A stretch of DNA of 64,000 bases from Syngnathus acus (GCF_901709675.1 NC_051107.1:5706001-5770000); one strand, 5' to 3'. Positions 43,531 to 56,122 are shown, counted from the first letter of the stretch. Notes: generated by a model from the sequence alone, not told the origin. Translations and numbers: made by a program.

Positions 43531-46132
43531 ATGAAAGCTGTAGGAGAGCGTTTGAAGCAGATGATGAGACTCTTTAGGCGAGAGAGCCATCGCTTGCTGG
43601 AATCCGAGAGAACGACCGTGTATGGGGCCGACGCCATGCTGATGGTGCTGCAGCTGGTCATGGCCCAAGTCAACAAGCAGGTGAGTTCCCAGACGTAGAC
43701 GCGTCTGCTCCTTGTCAGCATCCCGGCGTTGACGCCTCGACATTCACACCTGACGCCGTTCCGGCGGCGCCACCGAACGCTGACGAAGAGCAGCTGTCTT
43801 TCCTCCCGGCGACAGGAAGGCGGCGAGTTCCGAGTGGCCCTCAGCGACGTCCTGCTGGCGTGGAAGCGCTTGCTGGTGGACAAACTGGACCTGCGCCCCC
43901 CGGACGGCCAGGCGGCGCGGCGCCAAAGCGGTGACGTCATCCCGGAGGCGTACGAGGCCTTCCTGAAGCGCTCCAACGCTGTGGATCTGGTCCACGTGCT
44001 GGCCATGTGCCAAGGGCTCCAGGACCCCGAGGAGCTGGTCAGTCCTGTGAGTAGACAAAAACACCGGCAGCTGCTCTGATGTGATTGTGACGAATCATCA
44101 CTGATATCTGACCTTACCCCCCCAAAGGTCGAGCTATACGAGTTCCTATCGGGCAGCTCGGATGTCCCGGACGCTCCCATCCCGTCAACACCGTCGGCCG
44201 GCAGCCCGGCATGCGGCTGGCGTGTGAAATCTGCAGTGAGAAGAGTATTCTGCTCCTACCTGAGCTTGCTGGTCAACGCTAAGGACGACCTGGCCACGGC
44301 GCTGACTCTGGACGTCCCCGATCGGGCGCTGGGACGACAGACGTTCACCGAAGTTAAGCGTGCGGCGCGCCGGAGCGACATGTCGCTCTTCTTGGTGAGT
44401 ATTTTTCGTCATTTTGAAGCCAATGTCACTCAATGTGACACTTTTGCTCCCAGGCGTTGACGTCGTTCGTGAGGACCGTCCAGCTGGGTGGCAAGGGCTA
44501 CGCGCCGGCGCCCTCTGACCCGCTCAGGAAGCACATCAAGGGCCTGTCTGCCTTTGTCCACTTCATGGACAACCTGCAGGACATCCTGGGGGAGACGCCT
44601 GACCCCAGGTACCAAATATTGCTTGTGCTAATATGCAATCTCCTTCACTTGGGTCTTGACTTGAATCTAATTTTTGTCTCCTTCCAGCGTGTGCGGGTCG
44701 AAGCTGGTGTGTGCCATCCGCGGGGTTCTGGTGAAGGCTTGTGACTCCAGAGACATCCGCTCCGCCGCAGAGGAGACGGCAAGCCAGCTGAAGGAGGAAA
44801 TCTGCAAACTGCACCAAATCCAGAAAGATGATGCAGTTGGGAGCGGGATCAGCCCTGCCAGGGTAAACTCCCCGTCCCCCTTTTCATAGAACTGTGGTCT
44901 TGACCTTACTCTTTTCTGGCTCTTGGGCTCTCCCCGCAGCCGAAGGCGTACGCCGTGAACCGCGCCACGGCTTACGGCGGCCGAGATACGGTGAAGGTTC
45001 TGCTGGCTCTGCTGGACCAAGAAGCCGCGACGCCGCCTTGCTCTAACAAGGCCGACTTGCTGTCCGAGGACCAGCCCGTACTCAACGGGACCGAAGCCAC
45101 CTCCGTTCTGGCCTTGTTCAGGTTTGTCAAACTCTCACACGGCGCCACCAAAGGTGGAATGGATCACCTAAGATTGCCCCCCCCCCCTCCCGCATTACTC
45201 AGGTCCCCTGAGGTGTCCACCGGATCTTCCCCAGAGCCCCTGAAGAAGCGAGCCCGGAGCCTCCTGGCCCCGCTCAAAGCCAAGGTCATATAATGTCTTT
45301 ACATCCTGTCATTTCTCCCCACGCTTGTTTAGCTTTGCTTTGCTTGTCCCAGCTGAGCGTTTGCACAGCTGCCTTTGGGCTTCCTGCCGTCCACCGGCAC
45401 GAGAGAGCGAGAAAGGGAGGGAGGGGATTTGAGGGGCTTCAAGGTCCCCGGTTAAGACGCGGCATCCCGTGGCTTCCTTCTCCTGGCTTGCTAATTAGCA
45501 TGCCCGCTAGTCCTTTCTGCAGTTTAGTTGACATGGCAACACAGAGGGGCTGGAATCTGATTAACCCCCCGGCCACCCCAAAAAAAAAAAATCTAGTGTG
45601 AGCCGTGTAGTGGAAGCATATTGTTGCAGCTGGAAGGAGTTTTGATTTGAACTCCATCTTCTAGATGGGACCCCGAGCAATCCGATCCCAGTTTGCTTGC
45701 ACCTACCAGGAGGACGAAGAACCGGCCCTCAATCGTGTTCTGCTCTTCCCGAGCTCGAGCCAAGTGCCCACCTGCGTGCACCCGGCACCCAAACCCAAAA
45801 GCGGACCTGCGACCTCAGGTAAAACGGCTTCCATTTGCGACGACGGCCGCCTGTTCTGCATATTTACCGAGCCCATGTTTTGTCAAGCTAAACCTTCCGA
45901 GACGATCGCCGCCTTGGCTCCCAGGAGCGCGAACTCCGACCCGGTCCGAGCTGCGGGTTCAGACGGCGCAGTTGAAAAGACGACAAAGAAGAGGAGGCGG
46001 GCAGATGTGGGGACGGAGAACGAAGCTCCGGAGAAGAAGAAGAAGCAGCCGCTGAAAACCACCAAGAAGACCAAGATGATCACAGGACAGGCCACGCTCA
46101 CCAGCTTCTTCAGAGTTTCGAACCACCAGTGA
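43531..46132 (+). CDS. parpbp: parpbp (PARI), PCNA-binding inhibitor of homologous recombination
   Basis: Related to UvrD helicases but non-catalytic; PARI is recruited by SUMO-PCNA and disrupts RAD51 filaments. Eight coding exons: 43531-43680, 43816-44046, 44128-44394, 44454-44608, 44688-44862, 44940-45121, 45203-45284 and 45665-46132, giving about 569 residues (human 579). A non-coding first exon ends at 43273. Family matches: [94 protein letters not shown]-like [26 protein letters not shown] and [13 protein letters not shown]. The basic tail KKRRRA...EKKKKQ is a likely NLS. The protein ends with [10 protein letters not shown], a PIP box (QxxLxxFF). A small intron within the last exon (donor-like 45819) cannot be excluded. 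Confidence 0.93.
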
Positions 46133-46278
46133 CAACCCACAGAGAGAAATTTTTTTTTTTTTTTGGTCACTTACTGCCATTTTGGAGACGCTTGTGTTGC
46201 TTTATTGTGTGGAAAAATCAATCCCACGAGCCTTATTTTGAAAGGATGAAACCACGCTGTAAATAGGAGTTCATTTGA

Positions 46279-46297
46279 AATAAACTTTTATTTTATT
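46279..46297. terminator. Back-to-back poly(A) signals of parpbp and pmch
   Basis: On the plus strand AATAAA (46279-46284) lies 147 bases after the parpbp stop. On the minus strand two overlapping AATAAA hexamers (46297-46287) lie about 35 bases after the pmch stop. The signals are only a few bases apart, so each transcript must end inside the other's 3' UTR. Confidence 0.8.
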
Positions 46298-46327
46298 GTA
46301 CACACTTGTGCTCTTTATGGCCGGCGC

Positions 46328-46991
46328 TCACGACGCTCCCCAGCAGGGTCGGTACACTCGTCCGATCATGCAGCGCAACACTGTGCAAAACACACACACA
46401 CGCAAAATGAGGCTCAGCAGAGCACGTGGAAGGCTTTTCGGGTACTCACTGTCAATGTCGTTTTCGTTGTCCCTGCGCTCCAGTCTCTCTGCCGCCGCAT
46501 TTTGGCTCCAGCGGGGCTCGTCCATCACGGGAAGTCGCCGGTGGAGACCTCGAAAATGCAATCCTCTCCGCCTCTTGTCCTGCTTGCAAATATACACTCG
46601 TTCATTTAATTTAAGATTAATTTAAATTGCAATTTATTCTAATATTATTTTAATTGAATTATCATGATTAATTTATTTTTATTATTATTATTTTCATTGA
46701 ATTATTATTCATTTAATTTAAAAATGTCAATGTGTTTCAATAGTCTTATTTGGTCATTCTTCCTCCCAGTAAAATTGGTTTAGTGAGGCTCACCGCCAGC
46801 AGGAGCACTTTGGGGCCTCCGTCTTCATCCGCGACGTCCCACATCAAGTTGGTCCCGAGGGCGCCGGTGGCAGGGACGCTATCGTCCCCCATCAGCGGAC
46901 TCAGTTCATCGTCGGTAGCGGCGGTGACCGCTCGCCGGCTCAGGTTGGAGAGGAGCAGCAGAGCCAAAAGCACGCGGTGAACGGAGGACAT
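46328..46991 (-). CDS. pmch: pmch, pro-melanin-concentrating hormone (MCH2/mammalian-type)
   Basis: Neuropeptide precursor of 126 residues in three exons: 46991-46794, 46579-46450 and 46380-46328. A signal peptide (MSSVHRVLLALLLLSNLSRR, cleavage near residue 24) precedes a poorly conserved spacer. A dibasic ERLERR site then precedes the hormone, which contains the MCH ring CMIGRVYRPC followed by WGAS and the stop. The preceding MLR and the intron just before that Met match the mammalian gene layout; the salmon-type MCH1 sequence reads DTMRCMVGRVYRPCWEV and, as I recall, its gene lacks introns. So this is the parpbp-linked mch2 type. The precursor is shorter than human (165), and no NEI-like amidated peptide is evident. 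It is convergent with parpbp. Confidence 0.92.
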
Positions 46992-47037
46992 GTTGCCGCT
47001 CGGACGCTGATGCGCCCACCTGGCCTGCGCTCCGGCG

Positions 47038-47044
47038 TTTTATA
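47038..47044 (-). promoter_or_regulatory. TATA box of pmch
   Basis: TATAAAA on the minus strand, 47 bases before the pmch ATG, preceded by GC-rich sequence. It predicts a leader of about 20 bases. Confidence 0.65.
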
Positions 47045-50000
47045 GGCCGACGGCCCGAGAGCGTCACGGCTCGTGAGGAGATGCCGTCATCAGGGTCGCC
47101 CGCAAATGTCATACTTCTTTTAAAGGGCGACTGAATGGAGTCATTTTGTCTCTTTGGGGCGGCTGTAATAGGGGTCGGGATCAGGTCAAAGGTGGCGGCG
47201 GCTTCATTACGGAGCGCAAAATTGTGAATGGCGCGCCAAGCGGGCGGCCACCGACGACGCGGCCCGCTCTGAACTAAATCTCCAGCCATATTCATGAGTA
47301 AGATTCCCCTCGAGTCCGCTGCGGTCCTCCAAGGCTTCCTAGAAAAGCTCATTTGTTCATGTTTTCATCAATCACAGCAAACCTCGGGAGTGTGACATCT
47401 GCAACACCTCATCAGCGCCAGTCTTCATCTTCTTTTTCTTCCTTCACACAAGAGAGAGCGAGAGAGAGGAGAAGGCCGCGGGCCCGGTAGGTGTTGCGGT
47501 TTCTTGTGGGTTGCCCCCGAGAAGAGCCCCCGCGCTTTCCTGGAAACAATGCAGCTGATGAGGAGCCCTCCAAAGAAAACAAGGATCTGACATCACGGCT
47601 TCTCGGAGCTCACAGCTGAGCCGGCGGCGGGGAGCCTCAGTGAATTTCCACTGCCGAATAAAACGCCGGACCATCTCGGGGACCATTTGGGATTTCTTGG
47701 ATTGGTGATCGTGACAAGGTCTCGCTATGCTGCGGGTCAGCGGGTGCACCTCATCGATTCCCAGGATGAAATAACATCCGGGATGGCAGTGAGAGAAAGA
47801 ACAAGTTGGGGGGCGCGGACGTGCCAGCTTGGCCGCCGGCCAGCTCTTCAAGGTTTTTTGTTTTTTTTTATTTGGGGGGTGGGGGTCGTGCATTCCGAGC
47901 ATCCTCCCCACCCCCCCCAAAAAAAGCGCTGACTTGGCAGCTCCAACCAGCGGGCGCTGCCACGCCTCGCCACTCTATTTTTCTTCTCCGCCTTTCCGTG
48001 TTTCTTCCTTCCTTCCTTTCTGCCTGCTTTCTCTTTCCATTTGAAGTGGCGTCTTGCCTTTCGACTCTCTCCTACCTTCCTTCGCTACCTTCCTTCCGGA
48101 GGCACAGTCATGCGATATACGCGATCGATAACGATCGAGCTATCGCCGAGCCCAAAAGGAAATAAAAAGGCCGCTAGCAAAGTCGCGCCCGTTGTCATTT
48201 GCTAGCTACAAAGCGGCCCGCGCGCTCGCCCAATCCCAAAAAGGCTCCGTACACTCGCTGTGATGTTGACAAGTGCTTTATTCAGCAGGAATGGTGAACA
48301 ATTTTGTCACTTTTGTCGTTTTTTTTCTTTTTTACTACAGAAGGCAACCGTGCGCCGCGACTATTACGCGGCCTTGTCTTTGTCATCGTCGGGGCTTAGA
48401 CAATTAGCAATGACCTTTGTCAACATGAGGGGCCAATTTCAAAGTTCAAAAAAAGTCTTTGGCTTGTACGACCGAAAGTGCTACAAAAGTTCCAATGACA
48501 GAAAAGTTCATGCAGAGATCCGAAAACTCAACTTTAAGGGAGACTACGTAACCGCCACGTTCAGTCAACACATGTCATCGCTAGCTAGCAATGGAATCTG
48601 GTTAGCTCTTTAGGTTCAGGTTAGCCGTTTCACGCTAGGCACATTTTTTTGTGTTGAATAACGTCCAAACGTTACGTAGCCTCGCTTGAAATACACAACC
48701 CCGATTAGGTTCAACCTTCGTAGCGTAGCGGCTATCTCATAGCATTAGCGGGACGTCGTTTCACTTCACAGTACTTTTTTTTTTTTATTTGTGGAGGAAT
48801 TTGTTCATGTTTTGGCATTCCGGCTCTGGAGCGTGGAAGAAATAATTTAAAAACAGTAGAAAAAATTACATTTGCGGCACTATCTGCTCTTTTGAAGTCG
48901 CAGATTTCGCCGCAAAGCGCTCAAATAAACAAAGACAATTCCGCGGGCGGCCACTAGGTTGTGCAAAAGAGAAGCGCCCCCCTCGCCCACCCGTCGCTCA
49001 CAAAGTAGCACCATTATACAGTGGACACTTGCTCGTATAGGAAATAGTAATGCATAGATTATAACGTACGTGTTTAGGATTATATGCAGGCGGAGCGATG
49101 AGCATGAAAACGATGACTCGGTGTGTGCGTGTTAGTGCGCGTGCGTCGGACCCAACGCAAATTGCTCGCATTCGGCCTTGAACGCCGCCGCCCCCCCTTT
49201 TCTGCTCACTTTCAGGCCCGACCGGACTGTTGACAGGAATCCAATTTGGCTTTTTTTTTTTGCCGTCTGCTTGCACCCGCCCAAATGCACTTTGAGTCCA
49301 GAAGCGACTCATTTGTGACAAGCACCGTAAAAGGAGAATAATTCACTTTGGGCTCCTGCATTCCATACAGTTGTGTTTATTTATGTTTGGAAACATCAAG
49401 AAGGGGGGGTGGGGGGGTGCGAGTGCAGCGTGGCCGTCAATTTTCCCTAATGCAGCGGTTCTCAAACTAAGGTGCCTGGACAAAATCATTTGCACTAAAA
49501 GATGCTTAATTAGTTCCGCCTTAGTACTTTTGTCTTTCCCCCCCGAACAAAAATCATCATTACAGAAATAAAGTTCTATTTTTCCCCACAACAAATTTTT
49601 TGTCAAAAATATAATCCTATTTTTTTTTTTTAAATAAACGAGTCTTTACCAGAATAAAAAGTTGAATATTACGAGAATAAAGTTGGATTTTTCTTAACAT
49701 TTTGACTTCATCTCGGAAAAATACGACTTTATTCTTGTAAGAATATAATCCATAATCTCTTCTCAATTCTTAAAATGTCATTGTTTCTTGTACACCTTTT
49801 TGCTTCTTTTTACAGATTGTAAATTGATTTTTAATATCATCATCAATACATCTGATTTTGCTATTGCAACATTTTGGCGCTTTGGCATCAAAGTATTTTG
49901 TCCTGGACCCAAAAAGTTTGAGAACTGCTCGATCGGTCCGTTGTCAGAGTTTGGTTTAAAGACGGGACCCAAAAGTCCTGATTTAAAAAAAAAAAAAAAT

Positions 50001-50702
50001 ACCCAACTATGAGCCACTTTGGTCTTTAGGGTTTGGTTCAGAATTAAACAAACAAAAAACGCTCTGCAATGCATGAGGGCTAAACGGCGGAAAGATTTGA
50101 AATGGTTCTTTTGACTTGTCTGCTAGCAGCTAAGTTAGCATCTTTTAGCTCGCGTTTGCACGATTTGGAGCGCTGCAGTGTGGAAAACAATGAAAAGATG
50201 CCTGGCCTGGCCTCTCCATCCTTTTGTCACGTGGTTCGGGGTGGACCGGGTCAGGTCGGGCGAGGCCTTCTCCCCTCGCCTACATTCGGTAGTTTCGGCC
50301 TGCGGCGTGACCTCGACTTGAGTTTTTGGGATGCGCTTCCTGCGGGGGGGAGAGAAACACACTTAACGAAACGCTCAAGACAAAATGGCTCCTTCAACCC
50401 GACGACAATGGCGCACTTTGGAAGGGGGAAACATCCAAGGTGGCAGTTTCATAATCTGAGAGAGATGTTTTTTTTCCCTCGCGTGTCGTGTCGCTCGATA
50501 CGCCGGCATGCAGAACGCGTAATGCGCAGTGGCAGAGCGGCGCGGGAGTGCCACTCGCTCTACCACGAAAACCACTTAGTTCCTTCGCCCACTCATGTTT
50601 TTCTGAGAAAAAGAAGCGCACGCACACACGCACACACGCGTGGCACACTTGGCCTCTTCGGAGGCATGGCGTGAGCGCCAAAAGAAAACGCCGCCCGCGT
50701 AC
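47045..50702. other. pmch upstream / igf1 3' region
   Basis: The last igf1 coding exon (encoding the end of the E peptide) and its 3' UTR should be here but were not found. Otherwise the stretch is A/T-rich with long homopolymers near 48.78, 49.25, 49.62 and 49.98 kb and a CT-rich patch near 48.0 kb. No other exon is supported. Confidence 0.45.
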
Positions 50703-53700
50703 CTTAAAGGCTGAGTGAGCGTGTCCGGCGGCGGGTAATGGTCTCTGCGGGAAGAAGGAGACACGATTAATCGACGGGCGGCTCCCCAACTGGCCGCATT
50801 CTCTGCTCACCTTCTTGTTTTTTGTCTTATCCGTCTGGGCGGGCGCCCGTCGCTCCGAGCTCTTGTCGGCCTTGTGTCCGGCGCCGCCGGCCTTGGCGGC
50901 CCGCGGCGCGTCCGTGTGGCGCTGGGCGCGCACCGAGCGGGCGGCCTTGCCGGTCTTTGCGGGCGCGCAGTACATCTCCAGCCGGCGCAGCTCGCAGCTC
51001 TGGAAGCAGCACTCGTCCACGATGCCCCGCGAGCGCCGGGCGTTGGGGCCGTAGCCCGTCGGCTTGCCTGCCGAAAGGCAAAGTTCATTTGTCTGCGTGG
51101 CTCCACCACGCTGTCAAGCATTCAATGTCAACAATATTTACTTCCAATTTAATTGTCTGTGCAGCTCCATACGTTCCAAAAAAAAATTCCGTCATATTTA
51201 ATGATCCGTGCTTTCCTTATGTAGCGCGCGGTCCACGTGTCGGTGTAAACGGACCCGCCTCGCGCATTTAACGGTCTGTGCGCCTCCCGTGTCGTAAATT
51301 TGCCAGCTATTTCACGACCGCTCGCGCTTCCGTGACTAAAGTGTCAACGGTGCACTTCAACTTTCAGCAGACAATTTTTGTTTGGTTTTGCTCCACGCGT
51401 GTCGACATGTCCACAGGTGGAATGGCTTTTGGAAGCCCCGGCCCATTTGCTATTTCCCCGCTGGCTTGAAGCGAGGCAGGACCTGATGGCCTTTTCCTCG
51501 TTACCAAATGAAAGAATCATAATTTAAGATGGCGTTTACAAGGAGGAAATGCCTTTCCCTCTCACATTTAATAGCTCTTGGCTCTCAGTCTCACCAGCGC
51601 TGACAAAGTCCATTAGGTTCTGCCGGGGCCGACCCGACGCGCCGCTCCGCGTTCCGGAGCCTTTCATTCAAAGAAAGACCAGCGACGGCGCTAGCGGAGG
51701 TGACAACGAGTCGCCCGAGCTAAAAATACGACGCGTGGCTGCATTATTTAGCCCGGCGGCAGGCAGATTCCCTGGCAAAGCCAAAACACCTTGATAGCAC
51801 AAACTGCGAGATTATGGAAGGATTGCGCCTGCATGCCAAGGAGCCATCGGGACTTGCAACACTTTCAAGAAAAAGCAAATTAACAGCCGCAAAATAGCCG
51901 GCAGCCCCGTCCGACTGGCGGATTAACAAATCAGATGGCATGGCTCGGAAGATGTCAGATAATCAGCACGGGCAGGTTGAGGGGAAAAAAATCATGCCGA
52001 TGATAATAATCAGGTCTTAAAGCTTGATACGCTTCTGCGGATAATGCCCGTAATCCCGCGCAAACAAGAGTTTTGTTTTTTTTCCCCGATCTGCCCAGGC
52101 CCCGCGAACAAACGCGCTATCGGTTGAGGCAGAAGGCCGCACGACGACAGCCAGTTATTTTTTCCAACGCGCCGTCGAGGTCTCCAGATCCGGATTGACA
52201 CTTTTTTCCCCTTCAACGTCGGCCGACTGCCGACTTTTTTTTTTCTTTCTTTCTTTCTTTTTTTCCAACAAGTGATTTACTCTCAGAGTCCATCTGTCGG
52301 GAATACTCGACTCGGCCCGGCCCGGCAAACGGTAGCGGCGGAGGGGAGGCTCCGCCGCGAGCCAACGCTCGCGGCAGCTCTGGGAAGCATCAACGGCTTG
52401 GATTCTCCTTCCGCCATCATTCCAGAAGGGCACGCCGAGTTTCTTGACTTTTACAGTGCGCTCACACTGTTCCTCAAAACCCAAAGATTGTCGGAGCTGG
52501 CCGGCGCCGTGGAGGCTTTACGGCCGATCGGGAGCCCGAGGAGCAGCTAGTTTTGGAGCGTAAAGACGGCCGAGGTCTGCGTTCAAATCCAATCTTAGGT
52601 GTAAAAACTTTAAGACGCCCCGGTTGATTGGGAAAAGGTGAGCTGGCTCCGAGGCCGGGCCGGGCCGGGCCGTCTTACAAAAAATTGCAAATCAAAATAG
52701 GAAAAATGACGTGCGCGGCGGCCATTGCTGCAAAAGGTCGTCAAAGAAATTCAAGAGAATCTCCCGCTGGAGCTCACGTCTTTGCAGAGAAGCCCCGCGT
52801 GTGTGACGGCATCAAACTAATGAGGTCTCGCCGATGTTTTGGTCCCGGGCGGACCCCCCGCGGACGTCTTTGAGATGCCGAGGACACGGGAGGTCTTTCT
52901 TTGCACTGGGCCGTGCATTCAGGTTTGCGGCGGGCAGGCCGCTGGCTCATCCCGTAATCCCCCCTAATCCGCAAGCGCCGCTGAGGGCCAAGGCCTCGCC
53001 GCTTGCGTGCACGCATGTGACGTGCTATTTACGCATTCTCCATCGGTAGTGAAATGGAGCGAGAGCCGCGGCCGCCCGGACCAATTTCCTGTGTGGCTGT
53101 GCCAGATCTGCGCGCAAACAATTAGGGAAGTTTTCGCTTCTCTTTTTTTTTTCCCGCGCTCACTCCAGAGTTTCAACTTCGGCTCCAGCCGAGGCGGAAA
53201 AAGCCGAGAACCGCCGTGCCGGTCCGGCGGCAGAAGCTCTGCACACGCGCCGACTCGGGATTTCTAGGTCAGAGCAATAATTGGAAAAAGTGACTACGGA
53301 TGTGGATTCTTGCGCTACCGCAGTTTGTTTCCACCCAGCTAAGTATTTAGTAATCCCGTCAGGGCAGAAAGCGCCTCGTCCTGAAGGCTAAGTGACACGC
53401 GGAAGGTGGACCGGCGAGGCCGGCGGTGGTCGCGAGCAATGTCAGCGGGCCAACACAAGCACGGCGGATGGGAACACTCGGTCGGGGAGGGCAGGTCCTG
53501 AACTGGACGCCGCCCAAATGGATTCTCCAGATCGCCGAGGCGCTCGCTGCCGAGCCAGGCCGGCAGGAGGAGCCGTTTTTTTTCACGCCGGGTCAAAAAT
53601 GGCGACGCGGGAAAGACCAACACGTCGCTCACCGCAAAACGCTCTGCTCGACGGCTTGGCCGCCGTTCAAGGCTTCCACGTGAATACGACACTTTGCGCT

Positions 53701-56101
53701 CGCCTCGTAGTGAAAACGCTCGCTCGCCAACATTTGGTGACGTAACGAGCGCCGACGTCCGAAAGACCCCAATAGCCATCGCCGGTCCATCACGATAATG
53801 TGTCAACATAATGAAGCGGTCGCTCGACTCCATTTCAAGTCTTAAGTGAAGGTAGCGCCGGCGGCCGCATCTCCTGGACAGAGGAGGAAGGGAAAACACG
53901 CTAATGCCCGAGCAGGTCCGACGGACAAGAACATGGTATGTTGGACCAGAGCGGCAATGATGAAGAGAGAAAAAGCCAAGTGTGACTGGCGGAAATCTGG
54001 CGCCGGCAGCGGCGCTCCAGCGCTGCCAGCAAGGTTTGGGACGGGCAGAGCTCGCTGCCGTTCGGAAGCTTGGTGCCCCTCCAGCAGCCGAGCCTCTGCG
54101 GCCAGATCCAAAGTGCCTGGCAGCCGCGCGCTGGGAAGGACGCGTGGCGCCAAGCGAGGAGCAAGGTGCACTCTGACGCCATTGGAGAGCAGTGTACTCG
54201 AGACTCCTCGACTGGAGTTGACAAGGTGGAGATGTGGAACCATCACCACGGTCTCTCATCGCCTAATCCTTCATAATTCAGGTTAAAGCAAGCAATTAGT
54301 GGGCAAAAGGCTTCAAGTAGAAAAGCACTTGAGATGCTGCAAGGGATCACACCCCCCCCCCCTCCCCTCCCCAAATGTCTTTCTGGAATTGGCAGCTGCC
54401 AAACGTTGTGTGGAAAAAATCTCTCGCAGCTTTGGGACCTGACCAAAGCCTCACTAATGGATGTCAAAGCGGCACGCCGCTCCATCGATTATAAGCGAGA
54501 TGGGGTTGGCAGGGCTTTTTTTTTTCGAGGGGTGGGGGGGGGACACGTTGGAGGTTAAGAAACAAGAACGGCAATGTCATGTTTCACTGTAGGGAAGGAA
54601 GCAACCGTAATGGAACAAGCGGAGATTTAACTCCTGCTTTTCTTTTCCCCTTCTCGGGTGGAAAACATGAAGTTTCGACCCCCCTGACTCCGCCTTAAAG
54701 ACTTTCCCTGATGGCCAAAGCTGCCACTTGACACCCGCCATCATCTTTCTTATGCTCGCTTTAAGCCTCACTTGTGGTTTGCTTGGTTCGCACGTCTCTC
54801 CGCCTTGCTTAGCATCGGCCGCTAAAGACAGGCGCACACGTTTCACTCAAACAAGAAATGAAATATCTGACATCATATAATCAAATATTGAAATATATCA
54901 TTTTTGAATATGCATGATCCGAACTCAAAAGAATTCAATTTAAAAGCGGAGGTTGGAAACTTTTGAGCCGAGGTCCTGGAGGTGAGATATTTGACCAAGG
55001 TCGCACCGATTCAACTCGACATGATCAGAATATTTGCGGGTATGCACTCACTAAAAAATAAAAACGAGATATAGCGGCCTAATGCGATTATTTGCACGAT
55101 CCGAGATTGTCCATTGCAGGTGTGAGAAAACGGGACGGGACCAGCATCTCCCGGAAAAGGATGTGAATGTCAAGGCGGCTGCTTTTTTATTGATGAGCTC
55201 AGTCATGAATAAAAAATAAGAAGGAAGCGTGCGCGCGCATGCATGCGGGGTGCACTTACTGAAATAAAAGCCCCTCTCTCCGCACACGAACTGCAGCGTG
55301 TCGACCAGCTCCGCCCCGCACAGCGTCTCTGGCCGCGCCCCTGAAGCCGCCGGAGTCAGGCTGAGGACGCACAGCAGTAGTGAGAGGGTGTGGCTACGGG
55401 ACATCCAGCAGCACATCGCACTCTGCCGGAGATCAAGAGAGAGAGAGAGAAAGTCAGAGGCGCGAACAGCGCACGCACTCCCGCAATCCGCTCGCTTGCA
55501 TGAGAGCCAGACTTTCATGTCCGGAAAAAAAAAAAAAATGCATCCAACCAACATTGAACCGGAGAAACACTTGAGTTCAAGAGTTTAAAAAACACGTTAC
55601 CCCCCCCCCCCCCCAAAAAAACAACAACAACAAAAAGCCGGCTTGAATGTGCAGCAAAAAAAAAAGCTATCTTGTCTCGCGAAATTACGCACAAGAACCG
55701 CTGCGAGCACTGACAGATGCGCATCTCCCCGAGGAAGGGAAAAACCGGCCCCGCGAGTGCAATAAAACGTCATAAACACCTCCAGAGTGCTCGCAAACGG
55801 AAGCCGCAATCGTCAACAATCATCACGTCCATGGAGGGAAAGAAAGGACCGATAAAGCCATGCGTGCAATTTAGGCGAAGGGGGGAAAAAAAAAAACGCG
55901 AAAAGGACAAAAAGACGGCAGACAGAAACGCAGGCGAATGTTGCATGCGAGGGAATAAACTTACGGCGGGCGCGCATGTCATGCGCTGAAAATAAAAGCA
56001 CATCATGAAAATAACATGAAAAGTGTGCGCGCGGAGCAGGTACAAGTTACCTTGAGGACGTCCCATAAATGCCAACAGGGGGAGGAAAGAGCGCAGGACA
56101 T
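50703..56101 (-). CDS. igf1: igf1, insulin-like growth factor 1 precursor (last exon not located)
   Basis: Secreted growth hormone mediator. Four exons: 56101-56051 ([17 protein letters not shown]), 55422-55260, 51067-50811 and 50744-50703. They encode 171 residues; a further exon ending the E peptide is expected. A hydrophobic signal ([19 protein letters not shown]) leads into the B domain ([20 protein letters not shown]), then a short C domain, the A domain ([20 protein letters not shown]) and the D domain ([11 protein letters not shown]). All six cysteines are present. The E domain [11 protein letters not shown]...KTKNKK followed by [14 protein letters not shown] is the teleost Ea-2/Ea-4 form. 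The C domain reads [10 protein letters not shown], two residues shorter than the usual GYGPSSRRSHNR. Alternative splicing of exon 4 would give other Ea forms. Identity is certain; the 3' end is open. Confidence 0.95.
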
Positions 56102-56121
56102 CCCCGCGGGTCTCCGCAACC

Positions 56122-56122
<1 letters not shown>

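Noticed and set aside
43521-44180. 219-codon minus-strand frame over parpbp exons 2-4
   Set aside because: Antisense shadow of conserved parpbp exons; it passes through two introns.
45819-45924. Intron inside the last parpbp exon (TCAG|GTAAAA to TCCCAG|GAG)
   Set aside because: Removing it shifts the frame and would destroy the basic tail and PIP box, while the unspliced reading is open to the correct C-terminus.
47640-47765. Minus-strand segment reading DEVHPLTRS, considered as the last igf1 exon
   Set aside because: Only EVH matches the expected tail, the acceptor is poor and the frame runs on for many more codons.
53339-54259. 306-codon minus-strand frame inside igf1 intron 2
   Set aside because: Composition is arginine/serine-rich noise in GC-rich DNA, competing frames overlap it on both strands, and no family resemblance or splice context was seen.
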